Positions 8,024-16,216 of a stretch of 16,888 nt of DNA are shown one piece after another. Location of the stretch: NCBI GenBank assembly GCA_023388955.1, contig JAEWFH010000076.1, positions 1 through 16,888 on the forward strand. The letters run 5' to 3'. A program made the position numbers and the translations under genes. This stretch comes from Pseudomonadota bacterium. GTDB lineage: Bacteria; Pseudomonadota; Gammaproteobacteria; Xanthomonadales; Xanthomonadaceae. The notes beneath the pieces are model-generated. The model was not told where the DNA came from. It saw only the letters and a list, made by a program, of their open reading frames with translations, and ran no database searches. The stretch's first letter is position 1; every line of letters starts with the position of its first letter.

Positions 8024-9199
8024 ATGAGCAGATTGAACGCCAAGCACGCCCTCGCCGGTGCCCTCGCGCTGGTGCTCGCCGCCTGCGTTACCCAGGCACC
8101 GCCCACCCCGCCGGCCGAGCCGCAGGCCCCCGAGCCGGCACCCGCCCCGGCGTCCGAGCCGGTGCCGGACCCCGAGCCGGTCGTCTCCAGCTACCAGCCG
8201 CTCGAGATCGCCCGGCCGGAGTTCGTCCGCACCACCGCGGCCCGCTACGACGTGGACCCGGCCTACATCGAGCGCGTGCTCGACGGCGCCGAGATCCGGC
8301 AGTCCATCCTCACCGCGATGTCCCGTCCGGCCGAGGCCAAGCCGTGGAAGGACTACCGCCCGATCTTCATCACCGACGCGCGCATCAGCGCCGGCCGCGC
8401 CTTCCTGGCCGAACACCGCCAGGCCCTGGACAAGGTCGAGGCCGAGTACGGCGTGCCGGCGGAGATCATCGTCTCCATCCTCGGGGTGGAGACCAGTTTC
8501 GGCGGCAACATGGGCAGCTACCCGGTCGTCGATGCGATCTACACCCTGGCCTTCGCCTATCCGCGCACCGACGAGCCGGGCAAGATCGAGCGCGAGAACC
8601 GCCGCGAGGCGTTCTTCCGCGACGAGCTGGCGCAGCTGTTCGCGCTGGGCAAGGAAACCGGCCTGGACATCACCACGCTCAAGGGCAGCTATGCCGGGGC
8701 GATGGGCTGGGGCCAGTTCATGCCCTCCAGCTACCGTGACTACGCGGTCGACGGCAACGGCGACGGCAAGGTCGACCTGTTCAACAGCCTGCCGGACGTG
8801 TTCGCCTCGGTCGCCAACTACTTCGTCGAGAAGGGCGGCTGGGAGCGCGGCGGCCCGGTGGTGGTGCGCGCCGACCGCGCCGCCGGTGTGGCCGACTTCG
8901 AGCCCGAGGGCCTGGAACCGCGCTACAGCCTGGCGCAGCTGGCCGCCCGCGGGTACACGCCGGCGACGCCGGCCGCGCACCGTGCCGAAGGCGTCTCGCT
9001 GGATGCCACCCTGCTGAACCTGGACGGCGTCGACGGGCCCGAGCACTGGCTGGGCTTCAACAACTTCTACGCGATCACCCGCTACAACATCTCCAAGCAC
9101 TACGCGATGGCGGTGTACCAGCTGGCCGAGGCCATCGCCGGACGCGATCCGCTGGCCGCGGCCAAGGGCGAGCGCGACGGGGAGCGTGGCGAGGCATGA
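8024..9199 (+). CDS. mltB: Membrane-bound lytic murein transglycosylase B
   Basis: MltB cleaves the MurNAc-GlcNAc bond in peptidoglycan to form 1,6-anhydro ends (GH103 family). The 391 residues open with a lipoprotein signal and lipobox LAAC (Cys21); the +2 residue is Val, so outer-membrane sorting is expected. A Pro/Ala/Glu tether of about 35 residues follows. The catalytic domain carries Glu156 in ILGVETSFGGNMGSYPV, matching the E. coli MltB catalytic Glu162 motif, and then GSYAGAMGWGQFMPSSYRDYAVDGNGDGKVDL. An ATG at 8006 is in frame, but GGGGAG ends one base from it, too close to serve, and it adds MLPSPA before the signal. The TGA overlaps the rlpA ATG (ATGA). The SltB1 type of the same family is also possible as a name. 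Confidence 0.94.
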   Translation: MSRLNAKHALAGALALVLAACVTQAPPTPPAEPQAPEPAPAPASEPVPDPEPVVSSYQPLEIARPEFVRTTAARYDVDPAYIERVLDGAEIRQSILTAMSRPAEAKPWKDYRPIFITDARISAGRAFLAEHRQALDKVEAEYGVPAEIIVSILGVETSFGGNMGSYPVVDAIYTLAFAYPRTDEPGKIERENRREAFFRDELAQLFALGKETGLDITTLKGSYAGAMGWGQFMPSSYRDYAVDGNGDGKVDLFNSLPDVFASVANYFVEKGGWERGGPVVVRADRAAGVADFEPEGLEPRYSLAQLAARGYTPATPAAHRAEGVSLDATLLNLDGVDGPEHWLGFNNFYAITRYNISKHYAMAVYQLAEAIAGRDPLAAAKGERDGERGEA

Positions 9200-10443
9200 C
9201 CCGGCTGCTGGCGGCGATCCTGGTCCTGGGCCTGGCGGCCTGTTCCAGCGCCCCCCGCAAGCCGGACCCGGCCACCGCCGGCGGCGCGTCCGCGGGAGCC
9301 GGTGAGCCGCGGCGTTCGCCGTACCCGGCGGCGCAGGAGGACCTGTCCAAGCGTGGTGACTACACCGCCGGTGGACTGTACGCGCCCCACATCGCCGACA
9401 CCGCGCCGGACATCGACATCCAGGTCGACCTGATCCCGGAGCCGGAGGTGGTCGCCGAGCCCCGCTCGCGCTACGGCAACCGTTCCACCTACACCGTGCT
9501 GGGCAAGGACTACAAGGTCCTGGACGACCCCTCCGGGTTCGTGGAGCAGGGCATCGCCTCCTACTACGGCACCAAGTTCCATGGCCGCCGGACCTCCAAC
9601 ATGGAGGTCTACGACATGTACGCCTTCACCGCCGCGCACAAGCACCTGCCGCTGCCCAGCTTCGCGCGGGTCACCAACCTGGACAACGGCCGCTCGGTGG
9701 TGGTGCGGGTCAATGACCGCGGGCCGTTCCACGAGGGCCGGGTGATCGACCTGAGCTACGCCGCGGCGGTGAAGCTGGACATCCATCCGCGGGGCACCGG
9801 TCGGGTCGAGGTACGCGCGCTGGTCCCTGACGAGCTCGGCCCGACGCCGGCGCCCGCTGATACCCGGGTGGCCGCGGTGCAGGCCACGCCCGCCGCCAGC
9901 TCCATGGACGGCCTGGTCGCGGCCTTGCCCGTGGCCGCCGCCGCGGCCGACGGGCCCCGGCCCGATGTGCCCCCTGTCCCCGGCCCGGCGGGTGGTGGCG
10001 CGGCGCCGGAGCAGCGCTACCGCTTCGACGTGGATCCCGGCAAGGCCGGCGCGGGCGCGGAACGCTTCGAGGACTGGATGCAGCAGCGCCAGGTGCGCGT
10101 GGCGACCGGCCGGCCCGGGACCCCGGCGGCCGTGCCGGCTCCCGCCGTGGCCACGCCCGGCGTATCCTCTTCGTCCCTGCCCGCGGCAACGCCGCCGGTG
10201 GCTGCGGCCGGTAATGGCGTGGTCCTCCAGGTGGCGAGCTTTGCCGCCCGGGCCAACGCCGATCGCGCCCTGGAGACACTGCTCGGGGCCGGCATCGCCG
10301 GTGCCAGCATCCACGACGCGGTCGCGGGCGGGCGGCGGGTCTGGCGCCTGCGGGTGGGGCCGGTGGGGGCCGACACGGTCGCCAGCCTGGCACCGCGGAT
10401 CGTGGCGCTGGGCTTCGGCGAGCCGCAGCCGGTGCACGACTGA
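9196..10443 (+). CDS. rlpA: Septal lytic transglycosylase RlpA (DPBB plus SPOR)
   Basis: RlpA is an outer-membrane lipoprotein. In Pseudomonas aeruginosa it cleaves glycan strands stripped of stem peptides, mainly at the septum. The 415 residues show a lipobox LAAC (Cys16), a low-complexity region, a double-psi beta-barrel domain (about 118-205) starting GIASYYGTKFHGRRTS, a long Ala/Pro/Gly linker (about 210-335) and a C-terminal SPOR domain (about 340-412, VVLQVASFAARANADRAL) that binds denuded glycan. Glu137 in NMEVYD and Asp174 in VNDRGPF are 37 residues apart, as are the catalytic Glu120 and Asp157 of the P. aeruginosa protein. The family usually has NGE where this protein has NME. The start overlaps the mltB stop. 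A 62-base gap containing a small hairpin separates it from dacC. Confidence 0.95.
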   Translation: MTRLLAAILVLGLAACSSAPRKPDPATAGGASAGAGEPRRSPYPAAQEDLSKRGDYTAGGLYAPHIADTAPDIDIQVDLIPEPEVVAEPRSRYGNRSTYTVLGKDYKVLDDPSGFVEQGIASYYGTKFHGRRTSNMEVYDMYAFTAAHKHLPLPSFARVTNLDNGRSVVVRVNDRGPFHEGRVIDLSYAAAVKLDIHPRGTGRVEVRALVPDELGPTPAPADTRVAAVQATPAASSMDGLVAALPVAAAAADGPRPDVPPVPGPAGGGAAPEQRYRFDVDPGKAGAGAERFEDWMQQRQVRVATGRPGTPAAVPAPAVATPGVSSSSLPAATPPVAAAGNGVVLQVASFAARANADRALETLLGAGIAGASIHDAVAGGRRVWRLRVGPVGADTVASLAPRIVALGFGEPQPVHD

Positions 10444-10472
10444 CCGGGCAATCGATCCAACACAACAGGTAC

Positions 10473-10489
10473 GCCGGCCCGCAGCCGGC
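10473..10489 (+). promoter_or_regulatory. Small hairpin between rlpA and dacC
   Basis: GCCGG (10473-10477) pairs with CCGGC (10485-10489) across seven bases. It lies just ahead of the GGAG site (10491-10494) for dacC and could modulate ribosome access. The stem is short and in very GC-rich DNA, so chance is a serious alternative. I see no promoter in the gap. Confidence 0.25.
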
Positions 10490-10505
10490 TGGAGCAACCC
10501 CAACG

Positions 10506-11729
10506 ATGAAGTTCCCCAACCTCCTTCGGGCGTTCGGCCTGGCCGCGCTCGGCACGCTTGCCGTTGGCCTGGCCACCGCGCAGGAAGCGATGCCCCGGCC
10601 CGCCGCGCAGCCGGCCCCGGCGCCCGCCGCCGAGCCGATGCCCGTGCCGCCGGCACCGGTGCCCGTGGGCGAGGCGTGGATCGTGGTGGACGCGGCCAGC
10701 GGCAAGGTCCTGGCGGGCGAGAACATCGACGAGCAGTTGCCGCCGGCGAGCATCACCAAGGTGATGACCAGCTACGTGATCGCCGCCGAGATGGCCGCCG
10801 GCAAGGTCAAGCCCGACGACCAGGTGCGCATGAGCGAGAACGCCTGGCGCAAGGGCGGCGCGGCCACCGACGGCAGCTATTCCGGCTTCGACGTCAACCA
10901 GAGCGCGCCGCTGGTGGAGATGGAGAAGGGCATGGTGGTGCAGTCGGGCAACGACGCCGCCATCGCCCTGGCCGAGCACGTGGCCGGCAGCGAGGAGGCC
11001 TTCGCCGCGCTGATGAACCAGTACGCGCAGCGGCTGGGGTTGTCCAACACCCATTTCGCCAACGCCACCGGGCTTCCCGACGAGGGCCATGTCTCGTCCG
11101 CCCGCGACCTGGCGATGCTTGGCATCGCGCTGGCCCGCGATTACCCGGAGGCGTACGCCTACAACGCGATCAAGGAGTTCACGGTCGGCTCGATCACCCA
11201 GCCCAACCGCAACGTGCTGCTGTGGCGCGACTCCAGCGTCGACGGCATCAAGACCGGTCACACCTCGGCCGCCGGCTACTGCCTGCTGGCCTCGGCCAAG
11301 CGTGGCGACCAGCGGCTGGTGTCGGTGGTGCTGGGTTCGACCTCCGAGCGCCAGCGCGCCGACGACAGCCAGGCCCTGCTGAACTGGGGTTTCCGCTTCT
11401 TCGAGACCCACAGCCTGTACGAGCCGGGCACCGCGGTGGCGACCCAGCGCGTGTGGAAGGGCCAGGCCGACGAGCTGTCGCTGGGCGTGGAGGCACCGCT
11501 GCTGGTGACCCTGCCGCGCGGGCGCTACGAGCAGCTGCAGCCGATGATGGACGTGCCTTCGGTGCTGGTCGCCCCGTTCGAGCAGGGCCAGCAGGTCGGC
11601 ACGGTGCGGGTATCGCTTGATGGCGAGGTGCTCGCCGAGCGTCCGCTGGTGGCGCTGGAGGCGGTCGATCGGGCCGGGTTCTTCAAGCGCATCTGGCACG
11701 AGATCGTGATGTGGTGGGAGTCGCTGTGA
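10506..11729 (+). CDS. dacC: D-alanyl-D-alanine carboxypeptidase (PBP5/6 family)
   Basis: This periplasmic enzyme removes the terminal D-Ala from stem pentapeptides and so limits cross-linking. The 407 residues begin with a cleavable signal (about 1-25, ending ATAQ). A Pro/Ala-rich stretch of about 28 residues follows that E. coli PBP5/6 lacks. The S11 peptidase domain has Ser82-I-T-Lys85 in [12 protein letters not shown], Ser147-Gly-Asn149 in [11 protein letters not shown] and Lys249-Thr-Gly in [13 protein letters not shown], with the family's normal spacing. A C-terminal beta domain (about 300-385) leads to an amphipathic tail, [16 protein letters not shown], that should bind the inner membrane as in PBP5. 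GGAG at 10491-10494 precedes the ATG by 11 bases. The dacA/dacC names are hard to separate; position next to ybeD suits either. Confidence 0.95.
   Translation: MKFPNLLRAFGLAALGTLAVGLATAQEAMPRPAAQPAPAPAAEPMPVPPAPVPVGEAWIVVDAASGKVLAGENIDEQLPPASITKVMTSYVIAAEMAAGKVKPDDQVRMSENAWRKGGAATDGSYSGFDVNQSAPLVEMEKGMVVQSGNDAAIALAEHVAGSEEAFAALMNQYAQRLGLSNTHFANATGLPDEGHVSSARDLAMLGIALARDYPEAYAYNAIKEFTVGSITQPNRNVLLWRDSSVDGIKTGHTSAAGYCLLASAKRGDQRLVSVVLGSTSERQRADDSQALLNWGFRFFETHSLYEPGTAVATQRVWKGQADELSLGVEAPLLVTLPRGRYEQLQPMMDVPSVLVAPFEQGQQVGTVRVSLDGEVLAERPLVALEAVDRAGFFKRIWHEIVMWWESL
11716..11720 (+). promoter_or_regulatory. Ribosome binding site GGGAG that decides the ybeD start
   Basis: GGGAG lies within the last codons of dacC, 5 bases ahead of the GTG at 11726. 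In-frame GTG codons at 11711 and 11714 overlap or precede it and cannot use it. The chosen GTG overlaps the dacC TGA as GTGA. Confidence 0.6.
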
Positions 11730-12007
11730 GCACCAACGGCAAGGGCCCGGAACAGCAGGGCTTCCAGTTCCCGGGCACCTTCGAGCTGTCGGCCATGGGC
11801 GCGGCCGACAAGGACCTGGAAACCCTCCTGCCCACGCGCCTGCTCGATGCCGGCATCGACGTGGTCACCGAGCAGGTCAACTGGCGCCACTCCTCCAACG
11901 GGCGCTACGTGTCGGTGCGGATCCTGTTCCGCGCCGATTCGCGCGAACAGTACGACCTCGCGCACCAGGTGCTGCGCGACCATCCCGAGGTGAAATGGAC
12001 GCTGTAG
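11726..12007 (+). CDS. ybeD: YbeD/DUF493 family small protein
   Basis: This 93-residue cytoplasmic protein belongs to the YbeD (DUF493) family, a small alpha/beta fold resembling ACT/regulatory domains, with no settled biochemical role. Recognisable stretches are [20 protein letters not shown] at the start and a C-terminal half ending in HPEVKWTL (E. coli YbeD ends similarly in VLYVL and has the matching pattern of strands). The GTG start at 11726 overlaps the dacC stop, and the last 13 bases overlap lipB, so the protein is coupled on both sides. The position between dacC and lipB is conserved in E. coli and Pseudomonas, which suggests but does not prove a link with lipoate attachment. Confidence 0.9.
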   Translation: MSTNGKGPEQQGFQFPGTFELSAMGAADKDLETLLPTRLLDAGIDVVTEQVNWRHSSNGRYVSVRILFRADSREQYDLAHQVLRDHPEVKWTL

Positions 12008-12675
12008 CCACGCAGGCACCGCCCCCCGCGGCGCTGCGCCCGGTGCGGGTGCGCGACCTGGGCCGGCAGGCCTACGAACCGGTCTGGCGGGCCATGTCGG
12101 CGCTGACCGATACCCGCGGGCCGGACACGCCGGACGAGTTCTGGCTGGTCGAGCACGATCCGGTGTTCACCCTCGGCCAGGCCGGCAGGGAAGAGCACGT
12201 GCTGATGCCCGGGGACATCCCGGTGATCCACGTCGACCGTGGCGGCCAGGTGACCTACCACGGACCGGGACAGATCGTCCTGTATCCGCTGCTGGACCTG
12301 CGCCGGCTCAAGGTCGGCGTGCGCGAGTACGTGTGCCGCATCGAGCAGGCGATCATCGACACGATGGGCGACTGGAACATCGAGGCGGTGCGCCGCGAGG
12401 GCGCGCCGGGGGTGTACGTGGCCGGGGCCAAGGTCGCCGCACTGGGGATCCGGGTCCGGCGCGGCTGCACGTTCCACGGCCTGGCCTTCAACATCGACAT
12501 GGACCTGGAGCCGTTCCGGCGCATCAATCCCTGTGGCTACGCGGGGTTGCAGGTGGCCTCGATGGTAGACTTCGGCGGTCCCTCGTCGATGCAGGCGGTC
12601 AAGCCGGTGCTGGTGCAGCACTTGGCCCGGCAGTTCGGGCTCGCGCCCGATCCGGCCCCGCCGCCGACGCTCTGA
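11995..12675 (+). CDS. lipB: Octanoyl-ACP:protein octanoyltransferase LipB
   Basis: LipB moves the octanoyl group from acyl carrier protein to the lipoyl domains of 2-oxoacid dehydrogenases and the glycine cleavage H protein. LipA then inserts sulfur. The 226 residues contain [41 protein letters not shown] with the expected catalytic Lys146, [12 protein letters not shown] and INPCGYAGL with the acyl-carrying Cys180 (E. coli Cys169). About 15 residues precede the usual start of homology (VRDLG). The ATG at 11995 is preceded by GAGGTGA (11987-11993), a seven-base match to the anti-Shine-Dalgarno complement. It lies inside the end of ybeD, so coupling is likely. Confidence 0.97.
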   Translation: MDAVATQAPPPAALRPVRVRDLGRQAYEPVWRAMSALTDTRGPDTPDEFWLVEHDPVFTLGQAGREEHVLMPGDIPVIHVDRGGQVTYHGPGQIVLYPLLDLRRLKVGVREYVCRIEQAIIDTMGDWNIEAVRREGAPGVYVAGAKVAALGIRVRRGCTFHGLAFNIDMDLEPFRRINPCGYAGLQVASMVDFGGPSSMQAVKPVLVQHLARQFGLAPDPAPPPTL

Positions 12676-12687
12676 AGAGCCCCCCGA

Positions 12688-13704
12688 ATGCCTGACCCCA
12701 GCAACAAGACCATCCCCCTTTCCGTCGTTGCCGAGGGCGCCGCGCCCGCGCCGCTGCAGCCGGGCGTGAAGCAGGTCGCCGGCGACAAGATCGCCCGCTC
12801 GCCGGTGCAGTTCGCCGATGCACCGGTGCTGCGCAAGCCGTCCTGGATCCGGGTGCGGATCCCGTCCGGCAACGCGGTCGCCCAGCTCAAGTCGAAGCTG
12901 CGCGCCAACCGGCTGGTCACGGTCTGCGAGGATGCCAGTTGTCCGAATATCCACGAGTGCTTCGGCCACGGCACCGCGACCTTCATGATCCTGGGCGACG
13001 TGTGCACGCGCCGCTGCAGCTTCTGCGACGTCGCCCACGGCCGGCCGAAGCCGCCCGATGCCGACGAGCCGCGCCGGCTGGCGGATACCGTCGCCGACAT
13101 GGGCCTGCGCTACGTGGTGGTCACCAGCGTTGACCGCGACGACCTGCGCGATGGCGGCGCCGGCCACTTCGTCGAGTGCATCCAGGCGATCCGCGCCACG
13201 TCGCCGGGTACGAAGGTCGAGATCCTGACCCCGGACTTCCGCGGCAAGGGCCGCATGGACCGCGCGCTGGAGATCCTGGCGCAGGCACCGCCGGACGTGT
13301 TCAACCACAACCTGGAAACGGTCCCGCACCTGTATCGCAACGTGCGCCCGGGCGCCGACTACCAGTGGTCGCTGACCCTGCTGCAGCGCTTCAAGGCCCA
13401 GCATCCGGACGTGACCACCAAGTCCGGCATCATGCTCGGCCTGGGCGAGACCATGGAGCAGGTGCAGGAGACCTTGCGCGACCTGCGCGACCACGACGTG
13501 GACATGGTCACCATCGGCCAGTACCTGCAGCCCAGCCCGCACCACCATCCGGTGATGCGCTACTGGACGCCGGAGGAGTACAAGGCGCTGGAGGTGTACG
13601 GCATGGACCTCGGCTTCTCCCACGTGGCCTCGGGCCCGCTGGTGCGCTCGTCCTACCACGCCGACCGTTCGGCGGCCGAGTCCGGGCTGGTGGCCACGGC
13701 CTGA
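12688..13704 (+). CDS. lipA: Lipoyl synthase LipA (radical SAM)
   Basis: LipA inserts two sulfur atoms into protein-bound octanoyl chains using S-adenosylmethionine and two 4Fe-4S clusters. The 338 residues carry the auxiliary-cluster ligands Cys80, Cys85 and Cys91 (C-x4-C-x5-C in [13 protein letters not shown]) and the radical SAM ligands Cys106, Cys110 and Cys113 (CTRRCSFC). The terminal RSSYHA supplies the Ser ligand of the auxiliary cluster. Other family stretches are [16 protein letters not shown] and [12 protein letters not shown]. The first 50 or so residues are variable. The ATG lies 12 bases after the lipB stop with only a weak GAAGAG upstream. It is probably the last gene of the unit, since a 229-base gap follows. 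Confidence 0.98.
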   Translation: MPDPSNKTIPLSVVAEGAAPAPLQPGVKQVAGDKIARSPVQFADAPVLRKPSWIRVRIPSGNAVAQLKSKLRANRLVTVCEDASCPNIHECFGHGTATFMILGDVCTRRCSFCDVAHGRPKPPDADEPRRLADTVADMGLRYVVVTSVDRDDLRDGGAGHFVECIQAIRATSPGTKVEILTPDFRGKGRMDRALEILAQAPPDVFNHNLETVPHLYRNVRPGADYQWSLTLLQRFKAQHPDVTTKSGIMLGLGETMEQVQETLRDLRDHDVDMVTIGQYLQPSPHHHPVMRYWTPEEYKALEVYGMDLGFSHVASGPLVRSSYHADRSAAESGLVATA

Positions 13705-13933
13705 GCATCGCGCCGCACGCCCCTTGGCGCCGCCTTCGCACCGGCGGTGCTCTCATCGCGGTGCCCGGAACCGTCGCGCGCAAGCGCGTGTCCCCGCTCC
13801 GGCGCGGGCTGAACGGACGCCGCCCGCATCGCGGCGGATGGCAACTTCCGGCACTCCCAAACGTGTCATGGTTGAACGACGCTGGGCCACGAACCCCGGC
13901 TCCCCCACGCCTACCCGGGCAAGTGCGCACCCA
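13705..13933 (+). other. Intergenic gap between lipA and prc
   Basis: This 229-bp stretch has no gene I can support. The prc frame is open through part of it, but the translation is Arg/Pro/Ala-rich and the signal peptide begins only at 13934. Short GC stems (for example CCCGC with GCGGG around 13794-13808) occur, none with a T-run. TTGAAC at 13872-13877 looks like a -35 but no -10 sits at proper spacing. A prc promoter is expected here but cannot be placed. Confidence 0.45.
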
Positions 13934-16210
13934 ATGAAGCTCAAGACCTCGCTGTTCGCCTTCCTGCTGACCCTGCCCCTGGTGCTGGTGGCCCAGGTGG
14001 ATGCACCACCGGCATCGCCGGTGCCGTCGGACCCGCCGATGACCCTGCCCGAACCGCCGGCTACCCCGGACGCGGCCGGCAGCGAGCGCGGTCCCGCCGA
14101 GCCCGTTCCCCTGCCCGCCGCGCCCACCGAGGACCAGGTCACGGCGGCGAAGCTGGTGTTCGGGCTGCTGTCGGACAGCCGCTACGCGTACCGTCCCAAG
14201 CCACTGGACGACGCGCTGTCGGAGGAGATCCTGGAGCGCTACCTGGAGGCCCTGGACGGGGGCAAGCAGTTCCTGCTGGCCAGCGACGTCGAAGGGTTCG
14301 GGCGTTACGCGCTGCTGCTCGACGACGCGATCCGCAGCGGGGAGCTGGAGCCGGCCTACGGGATCTTCGCGGTGTACCGCCAGCGCGTGGCCGAGCGCAT
14401 CGCCCATGCGCGCGGCCTGCTGGACGAGGACATCTTCGACTTCACCGCCGAGGAGCGCTTCGAGTACGACCGCGAGGACGCCCCCTGGCCGGTCGACGAG
14501 GCCGAGCTGGACGCGCTGTGGCGCAAGACCCTGCGCAACGAATGGCTGCGCCTGAAGCTGGCCGGGCGCGAGCCCGATGCGATCCGCGAGACGCTCGACA
14601 AGCGCTACGCGAACATGCTGGACAACGTCAACGAGCTCGAGGGCCGGGACGTCTTCCAGATCTTCATGAATGCTTACGCCGGCGTGATCGACCCGCACAC
14701 CGCCTACTTCACCCCGCGCACGGCGGAGAACTTCAACCTGTCGATGTCCCTGTCGCTGGAAGGCATCGGCGCGGTGCTGCAGAAGCAGGATGACGTGACG
14801 GTCATCCGGGAGATCATGCCCGGCGGCCCGGCCGACAAGTCCGGTTTGCTTGGGCCCGGCGACCGCATCGTCGGCGTCGGCCAAGGCGAGGACGGCGAGG
14901 TCGAGGACGTGATCGGCTGGCGCCTGGACAACGTGGTCGAGAAGATCCGCGGGCCCAAGGGCTCGAAGGTGCGGCTGGACGTCGTCCCGGCCAAGTCCGG
15001 GCTGGACAGCGAGCCGGTGCGGATCGCGATCATCCGCGACGAGGTGCGGATCGAGGACCAGGCCGCGAAGGCCGAGGTCTACGACATCGAAGGCGAGGGC
15101 GACCTGGCCGACCGCCGGATCGGGGTCATCGAACTCCCGGGCTTCTACCAGGACTTCGAGGGCCGGCGGATGCAGCGTGAAGACTACGCCTCGGCCACCC
15201 GCGACGTCGCCCGCCTGCTGCGCGAGTTCGCCGGGCAGGGCGTGGACGGCGTGGTGCTGGACCTGCGCGACAACGGGGGTGGTTCGCTCAACGAGGCCAT
15301 CGAACTGACCGGGCTGTTCATCGATGACGGCCCGGTGGTGCAGGTCCGCGAGTCCGGCGGTCGCATCAGCGTGGAGAGCGACGAGGACACCGGCGTGGCC
15401 TGGGACGGGCCGCTCGCGGTCCTGGTCAACCGCCGTTCGGCGTCGGCCTCGGAGATCTTCGCCGGCGCCATCCAGGACTACGGCCGCGGCCTGGTGATCG
15501 GCGAGACCACCTTCGGCAAGGGCACCGTGCAGAACCTGGTGAACCTGGACCGCTGGCCGGCCAACGAGGCCGAGCGCTTCGGCCAGGTCAAGCTGACCGT
15601 GGCGCAGTTCTTCCGCGTCAGCGGCAGCTCGACCCAGAACAAGGGCGTGGTCCCCGACATCCGCTTCCCGGCCTCGATGGATGCCGGCGAGTACGGCGAG
15701 AGCACCTACGACAACGCGCTGCCGTGGACCAAGATCTCGCCGGTGCCGCACGCCAACTACGGCGACTTCGGCCCGTTGCTGGAGCGCCTGGATGCGCGCC
15801 ACCACGAGCGCGTGGCCCAGGACATCGAGTTCGGCTGGTGGAAGGAAGACGTCGAGCGTACCCGCGAGCAGCTGGAGCGCGACTGGATTTCGCTCAACGA
15901 GGAGGAGCGCCGTGCCGAGCGCGAGGAGCACGAGGCACGCCGCGAGGAGCGCCAGCGGATCCGCGAGGAACTGGGCCTGGCGCCCGACCCGCTGGCGGAC
16001 CTGGCCCTGTCGGATGACGGCCTGACCGCGAACGAGCGCGACATCGCCGCCGACGTCGCCCGCGAGAAGGCCGCCGAGGAACGCCCGGACCCGCTGCAGC
16101 GCGAGGCCGCGGCGATCCTCGCCGATGCCCTCAACCTGCTCGCCACCGACGCCACCCTCACCAGCCTGGTGCTGCCGCCCACGGCCAGCGCGGCGCACTG
16201 GACCGACTAG
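13934..16210 (+). CDS. prc: Tail-specific (C-terminal processing) protease Prc
   Basis: Prc is a periplasmic serine protease of family S41 that digests proteins from their C-termini. In E. coli, with the lipoprotein NlpI, it degrades the wall hydrolase MepS. The 758 residues (E. coli 682) show a signal peptide (about 1-20), a Pro-rich stretch (about 20-60), a helical N-domain, a PDZ domain (about 265-355, GIGAVLQ and GDRIVGVGQG) and the protease core. Catalytic residues by alignment to E. coli Ser452/Asp463/Lys477 are Ser504 in SASASEIFAGA, Asp515 in QDYGR and Lys529 in TFGKGTVQ. The long C-terminal helical part is highly charged (EEERRAEREEHEARREERQR). ATG 13934 gives the signal; the upstream open frame is not protein-like. 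It ends 6 bp from a convergent gene. Confidence 0.95.
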   Translation: MKLKTSLFAFLLTLPLVLVAQVDAPPASPVPSDPPMTLPEPPATPDAAGSERGPAEPVPLPAAPTEDQVTAAKLVFGLLSDSRYAYRPKPLDDALSEEILERYLEALDGGKQFLLASDVEGFGRYALLLDDAIRSGELEPAYGIFAVYRQRVAERIAHARGLLDEDIFDFTAEERFEYDREDAPWPVDEAELDALWRKTLRNEWLRLKLAGREPDAIRETLDKRYANMLDNVNELEGRDVFQIFMNAYAGVIDPHTAYFTPRTAENFNLSMSLSLEGIGAVLQKQDDVTVIREIMPGGPADKSGLLGPGDRIVGVGQGEDGEVEDVIGWRLDNVVEKIRGPKGSKVRLDVVPAKSGLDSEPVRIAIIRDEVRIEDQAAKAEVYDIEGEGDLADRRIGVIELPGFYQDFEGRRMQREDYASATRDVARLLREFAGQGVDGVVLDLRDNGGGSLNEAIELTGLFIDDGPVVQVRESGGRISVESDEDTGVAWDGPLAVLVNRRSASASEIFAGAIQDYGRGLVIGETTFGKGTVQNLVNLDRWPANEAERFGQVKLTVAQFFRVSGSSTQNKGVVPDIRFPASMDAGEYGESTYDNALPWTKISPVPHANYGDFGPLLERLDARHHERVAQDIEFGWWKEDVERTREQLERDWISLNEEERRAEREEHEARREERQRIREELGLAPDPLADLALSDDGLTANERDIAADVAREKAAEERPDPLQREAAAILADALNLLATDATLTSLVLPPTASAAHWTD

Positions 16211-16216
16211 GGCGGC

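Noticed and set aside
13710..13730. Stem GCGCC/GGCGC after lipA as terminator
   Set aside because: Only 5 bp with an 11-base loop and no T-run; such stems are frequent by chance in this DNA.
13841..13868. Sigma-E-like promoter for prc (GCAACTT, then TGTCAT)
   Set aside because: Both boxes are only partial matches and the pattern is short. It is not enough to call without transcript data.
13724..13933. Extension of prc upstream to 13724
   Set aside because: The 70 added residues are Arg/Pro/Ala-rich and would place the hydrophobic signal peptide internally.
13508..16198. Very long open frame on the minus strand opposite prc (about 896 codons)
   Set aside because: It is Arg/Gly/Ala/His-rich with no recognisable motif and mirrors the prc codons. 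Long antisense frames are expected at this G+C content, and prc has full catalytic motifs.
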